The notes beneath the pieces are model-generated. The model was not told the origin of the DNA, searched no databases, and saw only the letters and a list, made by a program, of their open reading frames with translations. Positions 18,240 through 29,530 of a stretch of DNA of 64,000 nt are shown here, one piece after another. A program made the position numbers and the translations under genes. The DNA is from Agmasoma carcini (nom. nud.) (taxonomy: Eukaryota > Microsporidia > Thelohaniidae): positions 1-64,000 of the forward strand of contig JAOXFI010000023.1 in the NCBI GenBank assembly GCA_029232285.1. Direction: 5' to 3'. Position 1 is the first letter of the stretch. The number at the start of each line of letters is the position of its first letter.

Positions 18240-19460
18240 TTATGAAGTATTAAAATAATTATTAAACTTCATGGAATAATTAAATAGCCTTTTACCAACT
18301 ACACAGTCAAAACCATATTCATTGCTTTCAACCAATCTTATATTTACTCTATCATCAGTCAGTTTTATATTTTCCTTTTCACCCGTAAGGAGATTTATTT
18401 GAAATACGGAGCCACAAAAGCTTCCAGTGTATGCGTATGTATTATTACATGATATCTTAAATCTTTCATATACATCATCACTCCTGCTCATGGTATTATC
18501 AATGTCTTGAAGATCACATTTAAATATTGGACTTAAATTTCTTAGATCATATAAAAAAACGTTTGAAAGGGTTCTTAAAACTATGAGGTCCTCACTAACA
18601 AAAGAAAAACCGGATATTGATCTTACGTCGCCAATATTTGGTAATTCAAAGTGGGTGGTATTACAGAACTTCTTTCGTGTGTCATTAAGATAAATTCTAC
18701 CATCAGTTGTTGAATAAGCGAAAAGGGAATCATCAAAAGGAGAGAACTTTGTCTCTGTAAGGACATAAACACTTATACCACTGTTAAAATCTGCTTTACC
18801 ATCAACTAGATTCATAAAAGTGTCCAATCTATCAGTACTCCACATATTTATACGCAGAAAGTCTGAGCTTACCATAAAATCATTACCTAGTGATGTACTT
18901 AGGGATTGGATTTGGTATTTGTGAACATCCTTCAAATGTTCAAGTTCGGTAAAACTATACATATTTTCGTCTAGAGGAAGGTCATTCTCCAATTTATTAG
19001 AATTTAAGTAGTAGTGACCCTTATTTATATAATAATTTCTATCTATAAATTTAGTAGGACAGTTTTTAGAAATATTATAAGCCTTTAAGTCCTTTTCATT
19101 CGAAATAAACACAATATTAGAGCCATTACCAAGATCTATTGATTCTATTGAAGTTATTTTCTCTGTTGGATCTTTTTTGAACTTAAAATCAAATTCTTTA
19201 GTAAAGGCTTTCAGACAGTATGAAGAATGGTAGATGAGATTTGACATATTATCTGATAGATTGTCCATTGATACGGTTGTTCTATTTATATATGGTATGG
19301 TGGAATGTTTTGTATTGTAAGATGTTCTTACTCTATCAAAAGCGGTTACCTCGCCATTCTCAAGACCTGCCAACATGCTACCATTGGTTCTTTTGATACA
19401 AGTAAAGGCTTCATCATAAATAGGATTCAAGCAAGGATCCCATTCTTGTAAAAAAGGCAT
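18240..19460 (-). CDS. Protein phosphatase 2A regulatory B55 subunit
   Basis: A 406-residue WD-repeat protein. The stretch FMVSSDFLRINMWSTDRLD followed by NLVDGKADF is the B55/Cdc55 signature (MISADDLRINLWHLE...NIVDIKP). VLTETKFSPFDDSLFAYSTTDGRIYLNDTR and ISGFSFVSEDLIVLRTLSNVFLYDLRN fit the next two blades, and VYERFKISCNNTYAYTGSFCG the last ones. B55 binds the PP2A scaffold and selects substrates, with a role in mitotic exit in fungi and animals. The length is close to the family's 440-520, with short loops. The coding strand is C-rich at the 5' end and G-rich at the 3' end. Confidence 0.9.
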   Translation of the reverse strand: MPFLQEWDPCLNPIYDEAFTCIKRTNGSMLAGLENGEVTAFDRVRTSYNTKHSTIPYINRTTVSMDNLSDNMSNLIYHSSYCLKAFTKEFDFKFKKDPTEKITSIESIDLGNGSNIVFISNEKDLKAYNISKNCPTKFIDRNYYINKGHYYLNSNKLENDLPLDENMYSFTELEHLKDVHKYQIQSLSTSLGNDFMVSSDFLRINMWSTDRLDTFMNLVDGKADFNSGISVYVLTETKFSPFDDSLFAYSTTDGRIYLNDTRKKFCNTTHFELPNIGDVRSISGFSFVSEDLIVLRTLSNVFLYDLRNLSPIFKCDLQDIDNTMSRSDDVYERFKISCNNTYAYTGSFCGSVFQINLLTGEKENIKLTDDRVNIRLVESNEYGFDCVVGKRLFNYSMKFNNYFNTS

Positions 19461-19823
19461 TCAATTTTTTTATGACTTCAAATTAAACAAACAGAAAAAA
19501 GAAACAAAAATATTTAAATAAAATTTTACAATTATTTAATTTGTGTAAATAAACAAATAAAATTAAGTAATAAATCAGGAAAGAGATCATAATTTGATAT
19601 TTGATGATCGTATATCTATTTTTTAAAGTTTTTTATATTTTATATATTTAATTTATTAATCTTTTTATTTTATTAATGTTTTATATAAAAATGATAGGTT
19701 TAGTTTATTTACAAAGTATTGGTCTAAATTTGAATATGAGTATATTTTTAAATAATAGTCAATTTGCAAGATCAATTCACCATGAAAAATTTACTATAAA
19801 AAGATTGAAAAAAAATTGGCCAT

Positions 19824-20318
19824 ATGATTTTCGATTTAGAGAATCTAAATGCCAGGCCATATGATGAAATTAGTCTAGGTAAGCAATACAGTATGTGTGA
19901 TAAAGATTATATATTGTTTTGTCAGGCATTAGTAGAGAAAGAAGAAATCGAATTCATACCAATTAGTGATGTTGAGAAGCCCACTGAGAGCTATGCCTTT
20001 ATGATATATAAGGCGCTGGAGTCGCACCCGAGCAATAAGATGACGCTGTCTGAGATATATGAATGGATAATGAATGAGTTTCCTTTTTATAAGACGGCTG
20101 ATCCTGTGTGGAAGAACAGTATTAGACACAACTTAAGTTTAAATGCAGCGTTTATGAAGATACCTAGGCCTGCACATCAAAAAGGGAAAGGTGGATATTG
20201 GGCGATTGACCATTCGAACCAAAAATCAATAAAGAGGAAGAGGAATGTTCGGATATCTGATGGTATTGCAGAGAACTTAATGCAAAAAGGAGGTAATGTA
20301 CTACCTGTATGTAAATAA
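19824..20318 (+). CDS. Small forkhead-domain transcription factor
   Basis: A 164-residue protein whose residues about 50-135 form a forkhead (winged-helix) domain: KPTESYAFMIYKALESHPSNKMTLSEIYEWI, then WKNSIRHNLSLNAAFMKI with the DNA-contacting NSIRHNLS recognition helix, and GKGGYWAID. A basic tail (KSIKRKRNVR) follows. Forkhead proteins regulate cell-cycle transcription in fungi; no FHA domain is present here. The start at 19824 follows AAAAAAAATTGGCCAT, which resembles the other start contexts. A separate frame at 19676-19864 overlaps the start and is not believed. Confidence 0.88.
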   Translation: MIFDLENLNARPYDEISLGKQYSMCDKDYILFCQALVEKEEIEFIPISDVEKPTESYAFMIYKALESHPSNKMTLSEIYEWIMNEFPFYKTADPVWKNSIRHNLSLNAAFMKIPRPAHQKGKGGYWAIDHSNQKSIKRKRNVRISDGIAENLMQKGGNVLPVCK

Positions 20319-20619
20319 ATGTAAATGTTTTAAAGAAATGGTCTGTATATCAATTTTATGTCAAGACTATGAATATAGTGGATAGAATGAGTGGAGATAT
20401 TGATTTTATGATATGGATATGGTTTGTTTATTGGAATATTAGTGATATTGTGACAAGTGTGGTGAGATATATGTAAGAAATGGTGTGTTCTATTAAATAT
20501 CAATGATATTATGATAAGTGGTGTGAAATATTGTATAAATATGGTGTGTTCTATTAAATATCACAGGTATTGTGAGAAACATGATGGAATATTGTAAATA
20601 TATGTAAAATATATATAAC

Positions 20620-20820
20620 AAGGTTAAATATGGCATGTTTTATTGAATATCAGTGGATGTTCTATTAAATATCAATTGTATTATGACAATCGAGTCTGGT
20701 TATTGTAAATATATGTAAAAAGGTTAAATATGGCATGTTTTATTGAATATCAGTGGATGTTCTATTAAATATCAATGGTATTATTACAAGCGAGTCTGGT
20801 TATTGTAAATATATGTAAAT
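20620..20820. repeat. Tandem duplication, period 100 bp
   Basis: AAGGTTAAATATGGCATG starts at 20620 and again at 20720. The two 100-bp units are almost identical through GCGAGTCTGGTTATTG (the first copy has ATCGAGTC), so the duplication is fairly recent. Confidence 0.9.
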
Positions 20821-21735
20821 ATATATTAAATGAATATTAAAGGTGGTATTAAAATGTAAAGTTTTAATAATTTATATAAAAGTGTTATTTATTGTAAATC
20901 AATGGTATTATGACATGCTATGTGTTAAATTTTATAATCTTTTTAATAGAATATGACATTCGATGAAAAGATTAAATATTCTTTGTGTTTAAACGATGTA
21001 CAACCTCTTAGGCTTGACTTTTATAAATTTAAGTATCTATGAGGTTGTGTTAGTTAATATGATAAGTTTTAAATTATTATCTTGTATTTTTAATATATTT
21101 TGATGTGATATACCTTAATAAGTATCTACTATGTGACATATGTATGATAATCTTTAATAAATGATCATGTAGTACATGTATATGCTGTAAGATGTTACAT
21201 CAATTCTCTTTCTTATAATATATGTATATGTTATTATATGATTTACTAACTAACCATCATGCCATATATAAGATTAATAATATCATTGTTCAACTATAAT
21301 CAATTATAAAACAATTAAAACAATTATGAAGAAAAATTAAAAATTAAACTTAAAAATTTTTTATTTTCTAAATATTCTTAATTAATTTTTTTTATGTTAT
21401 ATATTTGATAACGAGAGTAAGATTATTATTTTTAATATAAAACAGTTCATCTTGCTTTAAGAAGTAAATGATTGAAGATTTTATATTTTATTTAAATAAC
21501 CTTCAAAATCGTTCAATAATTTGAATATGTGTATTATAATCAACCAACTAACATTTATATAGATTGTGATTCTCTTTCCTTAGTAATTATAGTACTAGCT
21601 AAATTCTTAAAATTCAAAATATTTATTCTTTAAGAAATTATTCAATAATCAAAAAAGGTTGTTTTTTATATTTCAAAATCCTAATTTTAAAATTAAAACA
21701 AAATTCAAATATGAGATAGTTATTGAAAAAATCAA

Positions 21736-21803
21736 ATCCTATCATAAACCCAATCCTATCATAAACCTAATCCTATCATAAACCTAATCCTATCATAAAC
21801 CTA
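21736..21803. repeat. 18-bp minisatellite, four units
   Basis: The unit CCTATCATAAACCTAAT is repeated four times with one C/T difference in the first unit. Confidence 0.85.
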
Positions 21804-22144
21804 ATTCTCTAATATATTTTGAAAATGATTTCCATTAGTCAAAATATTATAAACCCTCACGATAAACACCTTGTATAATTATTAATAGAATATCCTCTTT
21901 TCTATCACCAACATGCTTTAAATATACATTTGTAAGTCTAAAGGACTATGAAAGAATCCATATATTTATCTGAAACACTACATGTATTATTTTTCTTGTA
22001 GTATTATATATTTTCATCAATTTAATAATAGATAGCAAACTCTTCCTTCATATTGGTTTTTGTTCAAAGTAGATAACATATTTAAATTTAATATTTTATT
22101 ATAGCACTTTATGATAATTTGATTAAATTCAAACCTTTTTAATA

Positions 22145-24341
22145 CAGTACTCCAAAAAAGAAGTATAATATAATCTTACGAGTATATCAGTAACATTTCT
22201 AAATTTTATATTTTGTATAAACTCTTTTGATGATTTTTTTATTAAAAACCAATAAAAGTATATAATTTATTTATTTGGCTTCACGATCAAATTTCCAATT
22301 ATTGTAATCAACTTTTAAATTATTTTTAAATTTTAAAATTAATTGATTTTTCCAATTAATATAATTAAAAAAATAAAATCATTTATTCAAAATGTTTCTT
22401 TTCTTTAAGATTTGATAATATATCTCAACATCTTCCTAAAATATTTATCACAATCGTAAGCATTTATCTCTCCCAATCCAGTTTCAATCAGGTCTTTTAT
22501 TCTGATTTGTTTTTTATCTTTCTTTTAATAACAAAATTCTTCTATTTAGAGAAACAATTCTCAATTGGATTCTAGAAAAGAGTGTATGATGGGAGGTATT
22601 CAATCCTTAAATATAGACAACTATTGGTCTTAGATAAGCCCTTGTAATGGTGTATACGGGCATTATCTATATTGAAAACTTGATCAAAAATACATTTTAA
22701 GCATGAGTTTTAAGCTAATAAGGTAAGCCTTAAACTATTTTCTTGTTAAAGCTTTATCATAAACTCTATAATATATCATGCCATTTTTGTTCTTGGTATC
22801 AAGTATAGTAATATTTCGTGTTCTTATCGCAAGCACATCTATGAAAACAGATGTTCTAATAGAAGACCTGTCTTTCTTTGGTCTAAATGATACTGCAAAA
22901 CAACCCTCGTTCAAAAACACAAGTTGATTTGAATTATGAGTCATTTCATACTCACAAAACGTTTGTGCACAAGATGAACATTTTCTGATCGTAGATTCTG
23001 TGTTCCGCAGGACAGGATCTGTTATCGTCTGTTTTATAGTGCAATGAAACACTCTTAGGCACTTATCAACATCGCTACAAGATACTTGAAAATTAAAATA
23101 AACTTTTCATTTGTTTCTTTTAATCAAAATCAAGCTTAGAAATACGGTTACCATTCGTTGTTTTAAAGTTTTTTAGCCCATCTTTTGGTACTTATTGACC
23201 ACCCTCACGATAAATCAATGTTTTAATTACTGGTCTCTTAATATATTAAGTTGTCTATCTCTGCCTGATCTTAGCAGAATATTTTCTTTATTTAAAAACT
23301 CATATAATTTCTCTTGACCATATCTGTTCAAAATAATTTAATATTTTTTTAATAATATGGTTCAATAAAAAGAAAGTTGGTTGCGACAACCAAAAACTAT
23401 ATCGTGAATCCTATAATATGATGCTACTTGCCTTTGACAATAAAAACGTCTTTAATTATGTCACTCATATAATATACTAATTATTGTCATTAAATGCACA
23501 CGTTTTCAAAACAACAAGTTTATATATGCTAAACAGTGTTAAATTCTGGGTTTCATGATGAAAATTTCTAACACATCAATGTTCATATATTCCACAAATT
23601 CTGATGCCGTTTTAATGTGAAAATTCAAGTCATTTTTATTAAAACTTTCTACATTCTCATTTGAGTATAATATGAATCATTTAAGGTTCCATCCAAAAAT
23701 ACCAAAAATTTAATTCATACAACTTCAAACCAATATTTATACTAAATCATCTTGTTTATTTATAGACGCTGGGGGTCTGTTTCATTTCACGCTTTTTGCT
23801 TTTTAGAGTCATTATAGATGCTAAAGAAATCATTTAAAAATAACATCGCTAAAGTAGTCTTTGCCTTCAAATAGCCATATTTTTGTAATTCTTAACCGTT
23901 AATTATTTGCAACTTTGATAATTTTGGCTTAGAAAAAGATAAACACGCCTAAAGTGATATAATTTAAGATATGCACATAATCATTACAGAAAAAAACACG
24001 TATCGTTCATCTTCGATATTATTTTTATCTTGCATGTGATGTAAGGGTTATTATTGATTTTTTTGATCAAATATATATTACTGATATTAGGTGATTTATT
24101 CCTGTTACAACAACTGTTTATTTAATATTCTTTGTTATTATTAGATTTTCTAATGTGATATTGCGCAGTAGATTTTTAACAATGATTTCGCGTATTGAAA
24201 ACCCCATATAAAATGGCTAAAAAATCAAGTTTTGTCAAATTCAGAAACATATTTACTCATTAGAATAATTGTTTATATGGTTTTTATCAGGAGAGAAAAT
24301 TACATGATTTTTTCGGGTATCTGGTTTTTTATTATTATAAA
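22145..24341 (-). mobile_element. Tc1-type element, minus orientation, interrupted by an IS630-like insertion
   Basis: The left end is TA followed by CAGTACTCCAAAAAA, the terminal motif of this family, and is followed by ATAAACTCTTTTGATGAT as in the other copies. From about 23440 to 24290 the sequence is homologous, in reverse complement, to the transposase region of the element at 26.4 kb (GCCATTTTATATGGGG and TTTCAATACGCGAAATC near 24200, TCAAARTTGCAAATAATTAAC near 23900). The right end is decayed (CCAGATACCCGAAAAAA on the minus strand) with the last bases uncertain. About 1 kb of unrelated IS630-like sequence lies inside. Confidence 0.72.
22390..23400 (-). pseudogene. IS630-like DDE transposase relic inside the Tc1 element
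   Basis: On the minus strand, the readable pieces are RYGQEKLYEFL...ILLRSGRDRQ at about 23320-23235 (N-terminal part), VFLNEGCFAVSFRPKKDR at about 22910-22860 (first catalytic motif, Asn in the FLDE position), VLAIRTRNITILDTKNKNG (22830-22775), and EYLPSYTLF then NPIENCFSK at about 22600-22540 (last catalytic Glu). This order is that of IS630-type DDE transposases seen in microsporidia. Stops and frameshifts interrupt it; the longest open piece is 22735-23052. Confidence 0.68.
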
Positions 24342-24390
24342 TTTAAAAAAAATATCAAAAGAAATTATATATAATCTGCGATGACTCTAG

Positions 24391-24735
24391 ACCCCACGTG
24401 GTGCAGAGTGGTAACAAAGTTAATTGGGCTATAACAGACCAGGGCTTGGGGGATACGGATAACCCTGTTCACTCTGGGAAATTGGTTTACAGTCGATAGA
24501 CAGATACCTCTTCTCCATTGGTAGGAAAGTGCCACTTCTTAAAGATATAAGCTGGTTGGTGTGCGTAATAGCACTAAGCTCAGCTACAACAGCGTTTATA
24601 GTTGGTGTCTTTAAAGTCATACTGTCACCATATAAGGTGGTTTAAGATAGCAGACAAACAAGTTTTTCTACTGCCTTTTACCAGAGCACGAATAGTGTAT
24701 GGTCATTGATATCTGCTTTTGTCTCTTCTATATAT
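24391..24735 (+). repeat. SINE-like repeat, best copy (copy 2)
   Basis: The unit starts CCCCACGTGGTGCAGAGTGG, whose GTGGTGCAGAGTGG (24399-24411) resembles a Pol III A box as in tRNA-Ser/Leu. GTTCACTCTGG at 24467-24477 resembles a B box (GTTCACACCGG in copies 5 and 6). Shared blocks follow: CCACTTCTTAAAGATATAAG, TGCGTAATAGCACTAA, TCTTTAAAGTC, and TTTTCTACTGCCTTTT near the 3' end, then a short TAT-rich tail. GC content is far above the surroundings. Other copies are at 1656, 49050, 55890, 61160 and 63180. A 64-codon antisense frame inside it is not a gene. Confidence 0.72.
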
Positions 24736-25620
24736 TATTATTATTGTTTGATTTAGGAATTTTTACTTGCTGGTTCGGCTTTTCTCCTATGATAAGTTTA
24801 TTGACAATTAAGATTCTTTGTGAATATTAGTGGAGATGTTTGTTTTTTCATATTGGACAAATAAACCTTTTATTTTAATTATTAAATGTGCAATCTAAAA
24901 AATACTGATATACTCATAAGATTAGGCTCTAATTATTGTTTTATATAATATTTCCTAATATTCAATCAAACTTATTGGGGTGTGCCTGTTTTTTCCTCAC
25001 ATTTATATTTAAAATTTTCTCCAGGGATAAATATTTATATATTATATAAGGTCAAAACTACATCTTTTAATGTTTTACTAGACCATTTATAACTATTAAA
25101 AGTAATAGTTTTATTTTAATAAATATTAAAGCCGTGTTTTATGTATTACACTGTAGTGAAAGAATCGGGTATTCGTAAAAAAATCTAAAAAATGATTTTT
25201 GAACCAATACTTGATTCAACAATGTATTTACATTTCAATAAATCAATTTATATACAAAATATTACTCCATATTCTTAAAATTTATTTATCAGGATTATTT
25301 GATGAATTAACTCTAAATATATTCAAAATTGGTGTAAAATTCATGACATTAACACAATTTTCTTAAAAATAAACTCTTTTCAACATAAAAACATAACAAT
25401 ATCAATTTCTGCATCTTAAAAAATAAAAAAGTGTGTATGTCAAAGCTTTAACATCAAAGAAATAGAAAAAAATACCAACACTAATGATAAAAGTTTGTAT
25501 ATCATCCAAAAGAGTGAATTTACTTACGTTTATTAAGCTTTTAATTAATATTTATCATAATATAAAATTTTCATAAATTAACATAAAATATTTAAAGTAA
25601 AGCCATTGCAATTTATAAAT
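24736..25620. other. Gene-free stretch
   Basis: AT-rich DNA between the SINE-like copy and the RPA3-like gene. I see no coding region, RNA gene or clear repeat. Confidence 0.6.
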
Positions 25621-25905
25621 TTATAAAATTTCTTTAAATTTATGATTCATACTTAAAAACTTATTATAAACATCAAAATCGAACTCATCACCTAAATCAT
25701 AGTTAAAATCTTCAACAAGAACACCATCCTCTACTCTTCCACAAACTAGTACGTTTTTAGATTGAAAATTCTCTAAACCTTTATGTTTGACTTTGATTTC
25801 ATTTCCCTGTGTGCTTATAATAACATAACCACCATCTATCTTCTTAAATCGACCAGCAACTGATCTAATTTCACCTTCATGTTTAGATAGCTCAGAAACG
25901 AACAT
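25621..25905 (-). CDS. RPA3: Replication protein A 14-kDa subunit (RPA3)-like
   Basis: A 94-residue OB-fold protein. The pattern ...VAGRFKKIDGGYVIISTQGNEIKVKH, then VLVCGRVEDGVLVEDF and FDFDVYNKFLSMNHKF at the end matches RPA14: G-R-[LF]-[EK]-KI in strand 1, V.V.GRV in strand 4, and the C-terminal PFDLGLYN..V.I.H helix that makes the RPA trimer. RPA binds single-stranded DNA in replication and repair. The ATG at 25905 is chosen over an in-frame start 18 codons upstream because AAAATTTTTTTATAT lies directly before it and the upstream extension is only hydrophobic AT-encoded residues. Confidence 0.75.
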   Translation of the reverse strand: MFVSELSKHEGEIRSVAGRFKKIDGGYVIISTQGNEIKVKHKGLENFQSKNVLVCGRVEDGVLVEDFNYDLGDEFDFDVYNKFLSMNHKFKEIL

Positions 25906-25920
25906 ATATAAAAAAATTTT
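25906..25920 (-). promoter_or_regulatory. AAAATTTT box that fixes the RPA3 start
   Basis: On the minus strand AAAATTTT (25920-25913) is followed by TTTATAT and the ATG at 25905. The box falls inside the longer open frame, which argues against the upstream start. Confidence 0.55.
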
Positions 25921-26362
25921 ACCAATTATAAGTAAAATAAAATATTCAATAATAATCAATTTATTTTATACTGTTGACATGTATTAAAATAATATAAAAA
26001 AGATTAGACAGCTGTAAGTAAATAACCAAATAAAATTGTGTTTAAATAAGAGTGATTATGAAATGAATATTATCTATTTATATATAATCGTGTTCTTACT
26101 AATTCTAAGAAATTAAAAAAATAGAGCTTTATTTTTTTTCATCTGTTTAACCCTAATGACCTGGAAATAAAATCTCAAGGAAGATAGGTAGAGAATAGTA
26201 GTAAAAGCTGATGTTCAATGGTATATAATTAGAATTAAATGGCCTTAGAGACTCCTCTAAACAGTATCAATAACTTTAAGACATTATCATGATACTTGAT
26301 CTGTTCAATCAAAAAGCAATACGTGGCGGATTGATGAGTGTTGTACATTATCACCTAAGATA

Positions 26363-27643
26363 CAGTACTTAAAAAATAATTTGAGTTTAATAATATAAAT
26401 ATATCTATTTATTCAAAATCGCGCATTTTATATAAACTCTTTTGACAAAATTATATTTTAAAAGACAATAATAAAACCAGACACCTAGAAAAATACCATA
26501 TAATTTCTCCTCCTTATATAAATATAAATAAAAAATAATTGCCCTAATGGGTAAACATGTTTCTGAATTCGACAAAGGTCAAATTTTTAAGCTATTTTAT
26601 ATGGGGTTTTCAATACGCAAAATCAGTGTAAAAACCGACTTAAAAAGATCTACAATACAAGATCACGTTAGAAAATACAATAATGATAAAGAGGATAAAA
26701 TAAAAGGTGATAGTGGCTTGAAGAAATTAATTTAAAAAATGATTGAAGATAAATTGAATGTTAGTATCTGTGATAGAAGTGTGCGTCTTTTCTTAAAGAA
26801 AAATCACTTTAGGTGTGTTTATCTTTCTTCTAAGCCAAAATTATCAAATTTGCAAATAATTAACGGTTAAGAATTGCAAAAATATGGCTATTTAAAGACA
26901 CAGACTATTTTAGCGATGTTATTTTTCAAATGAATTTTTAACATTTATAATGACTCTAAGAGGCAAAGAGTATGAGTTGAAGAAGAAAAATCAACGCCTA
27001 TAAATAAAACTTTTTAAATTTGGTGAAAAGAAAATATATATTTGGGGCTGTATAAGTAGAAATGATGTTGAAATTTGGTGTTTTGAATATGGCATTAAAT
27101 GCACTATATTATATTCAAATATTAAGCAATAATGTAAATGAGAGTGACAAAAATCACAATTTTCAAAATATAAATTTCAACAGGACAATGATCCAAAGCA
27201 TAAAAATAAAATGGCAGCAAATTCTTTTTTTTAAATATATGAACAATGAGGTGTCAGAATGGCTTTCATAGAGCCCAGATCTTAACCCAAGAGAATATCT
27301 ATGGGCTTATTTAAAGCAAGAACTAAGAAAGGTTGTTTTTAAAAATTAGCAAAATGTGGTATGATATCGATACTTTATTGTAAAATGTTAATAGATTCTA
27401 TGAGGATAGAATTACAAAAGTTATCGTGGCAAAGGTAGTCATACATCATTTTAAATAAAGGTATCCGTTTTTTTATTGTTTTTAATTAAAAATTTTATCA
27501 AATTTGTCAAAAGGGTTTATATAAAATGTACGATTAAAAAAATAAATTAGATATACTTATATTATTAAAGTCAAATTATTTTTTATTCAAAAATTTACAC
27601 CTTTTAAACAATTTTTTGAAGTGTCTGGTTTTTTGGAGTACTG
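26363..27643 (+). mobile_element. Tc1-type DNA transposon, end to end, 1281 bp
   Basis: Both ends are preserved. The left end is TA|CAGTACTTAAAAAAT and the right end is GGAGTACTG|TA. CAGT termini flanked by a TA target duplication are diagnostic of Tc1/mariner elements. The inverted repeats are long (about 150 bp), sharing TAATATAARTATATCT, ATTTTATATAAAC(T/C)CTTTTGACAAA and CCAGACAC; the left one has lost about 60 bp near the tip. Homologous elements are at 52949, 22145 and 13800. Confidence 0.88.
26547..27330 (+). pseudogene. Tc1 transposase, inactivated
   Basis: The first 62 codons are open and encode the N-terminal helix-turn-helix: MGKHVSEFDKGQIFKLFYMG then FSIRKISVKTDLKRSTIQDH, the usual Tc1 paired-like domain. 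A stop follows. The catalytic part survives in other frames: FQQDNDPKHKNKM at 27175 (second Asp of the triad) and SPDLNPREYLWAYLKQEL at 27272 (Glu about 35 residues on, allowing for one frameshift), consistent with a DD34E transposase. Several stops and frameshifts make it non-functional. Confidence 0.85.
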
Positions 27644-27699
27644 TAGACTTGGTGAAAATTATAACATTCGCGTTTCTACACGCACTATTGATAGATGTC

Positions 27700-28790
27700 T
27701 TGACAAGTTTTTCATTCATTTAAACGATTTTCAATAGCCCCGAGACAATATTCTATAATACAATAAATTTTAGCAGACATATGCAAGGTGGTATGGGCTA
27801 TTATAGGAATCTTTAAAAGACAAAACTTTATTTTTTTGATAAAATTGGGCTTTCTGCTTCGACAAAGACATCCAAGGTACGTTAGGTAAACGAAGTCCAG
27901 CAACAACAAATATTCTTGTTATAAAGACAAAAAATATATATTTTTGCGGCAATGAATAAGTACTGTTTGATACATATGCGCCTCACTTAATTGCCATGAT
28001 TCTTGCTGCACTAAAACAACATTGTAGAAACGTGGTATTCTTAACCAGATTTTTATTTTAGATAATGTTAAAATACATCACTATTTTGGTATTAAAGATT
28101 TACTTGAAAATATGGTTCAAAATTATTATAACCCCCATCATATTCACTATTCCCGAATCACATCAAAAAAATTAACCTAAAATGTTGGTAAACCTAGAAG
28201 ATACAAAAATAATGAAAATAGATAAATTTTATTTTTATATCAACATTCGAATTCATAGGGTTTAGCATTATACAGGCTAATTAATAATGAACTTAAATAC
28301 CAATCAGAATATAAACATAGAGAAATGTAATAAAGATTGCTATGTGTAGTGATGGTCAAAATGAAAGATGAATATTTTTAAGCTTACACCTTTTTAGTTC
28401 AAAAATTCATTAAAATCATAACAAAACCAGATTTTAGTAATGATAGACTTAACAGTGATGAATTTCAAATATAAGTCGCATCCTGGAAGAAATCCATTCA
28501 ACAAATCAGACGCATTATGTATAGTTGGGGTTGAAGAAATTATTCTTAATAAATGAGCATCAACTATTCTACCAAACAGTATAATACATTCTTATGTAAG
28601 ACCAATATATAAAAGGCTTAACAAATTAAGTTTTACGCATTGTACAGTGTGTCATAAATACCGCTTTGTTGATAGAAATACTTGAATTCGTACATAAAAT
28701 GTTAAAGGTTTCAATAATTTATTAGAGGCATCAATAAAACGAAGAAGGGGTATAAGAAAGCGGTTAATTAAATAATTTTACTTCATGTGG
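27700..28790 (+). pseudogene. ISXO2-like (IS1595/Merlin-type) transposase relic
   Basis: The supportable part is at about 28480-28785, where the plus strand reads RNPFNKSDALCIVGVEEII, then ASTILPN, KRLNKLSFTHCTVCHKYRFV and, after a frame break, FNNLLEASIKRRRGIRK. These match the ISXO2-like order: the GVEE block after the second catalytic Asp, the THxTVxHxxxFV block, and the C-terminal ESFNN..K.EIKRRRG. The first part (27700-28480) is too decayed to read. It lies directly against the right end of the Tc1 element at 27643, and it is a different copy from that at 640-1290. Confidence 0.7.
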
Positions 28791-29137
28791 AATAATTGAT
28801 ATTCTATCATTAAAAATATTTTTTATAATAAATTATTTTTAAAAATTATATAAAAAAAAATAAAACCCAGTTTTATATTTCTAAATGGAAGAACCTGTGG
28901 TGAAAGGTAATACTAGAAACGAAATATAACTAAAATGTTTGAATATGACGGGCTTTCAACTATCAACCCTAGTTATTGTGAAGGATATTATCTAAAGATG
29001 ATTAGATATATAAAATTATAATATTAGATGTTCATATTGATTGCAATGCAGCTCAAATAGATAGAGAAACCCAATATTATGCATCACTTTATTTAATATC
29101 TCAATTCTATATAACTAACATATTTATACAATTTTAT

Positions 29138-29530
29138 TTAAATTTCGAATATTTCTTTACTTTCTTCCAATTTTACAATATAAACAACCCTTTTAGGACA
29201 TTCCTTACATGAAGCACTACCAATCATCACTCTAGCATTAAATCCACTGATTCTAATGATCTTTTCAATTATTTTAGGTATTAATTCAGTGTTATAACTA
29301 TTATCATCAAATATAATTAAGTTCTTTTCCATTTCAAGTGTTTTTAATCCATCATTGATTTGGTTAAGTAAAAAATATGTGATTTTATAAACTAATATCT
29401 TTAAATTCTTTTCCTGCTTGAACTTCTTTTGTATTATAAGCAATTTAGCACAATCATTACCCAAACTTTCAATATCATAATCCATTTTACAATAAGAACT
29501 AAGTAAATGGTTTAGGAAGGTTGGTCTCAT
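29138..29530 (-). CDS. Hypothetical protein, 130 aa
   Basis: The start at 29530 follows AAACAAATTTTTTT, supporting a real gene. The protein looks globular, with a helical N-terminal half (DYDIESLGNDCAKLLIIQKK) and a C-terminal half containing NLIIFDDNSYNTELIPKIIE, then GFNARVMIGSASCKECPKRV with three cysteines (one CKEC), and VVYIVKLEES. No known family was recognised. It is divergent from the Fip1 gene, with 360 bp of AT-rich DNA between them. Confidence 0.68.
   Translation of the reverse strand: MRPTFLNHLLSSYCKMDYDIESLGNDCAKLLIIQKKFKQEKNLKILVYKITYFLLNQINDGLKTLEMEKNLIIFDDNSYNTELIPKIIEKIIRISGFNARVMIGSASCKECPKRVVYIVKLEESKEIFEI

Larger units (their letters stand above)
20319..22144. other. Gene-free 1.8-kb stretch with minisatellites
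   Basis: No gene is seen. The first 500 bp keep a G-rich, C-poor plus strand, continuing from the forkhead gene. It holds the 100-bp duplication at 20620 and an 18-bp repeat (CCTAATCCTATCATAAA) at about 21736-21803, four units. Confidence 0.65.

Noticed and set aside
19676..19864. Plus-strand frame of 62 codons before the forkhead gene
   Set aside because: It overlaps the forkhead start in another frame, lacks a start box and has no protein-like pattern.
24391..24480. A true tRNA gene at the 5' end of the SINE-like repeat
   Set aside because: The A- and B-box-like motifs are present, but no acceptor stem or cloverleaf can be drawn and the spacing varies between copies.
24429..24620. Minus-strand frame of 63 codons
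   Set aside because: It lies inside the SINE-like repeat and is not conserved in the other copies.
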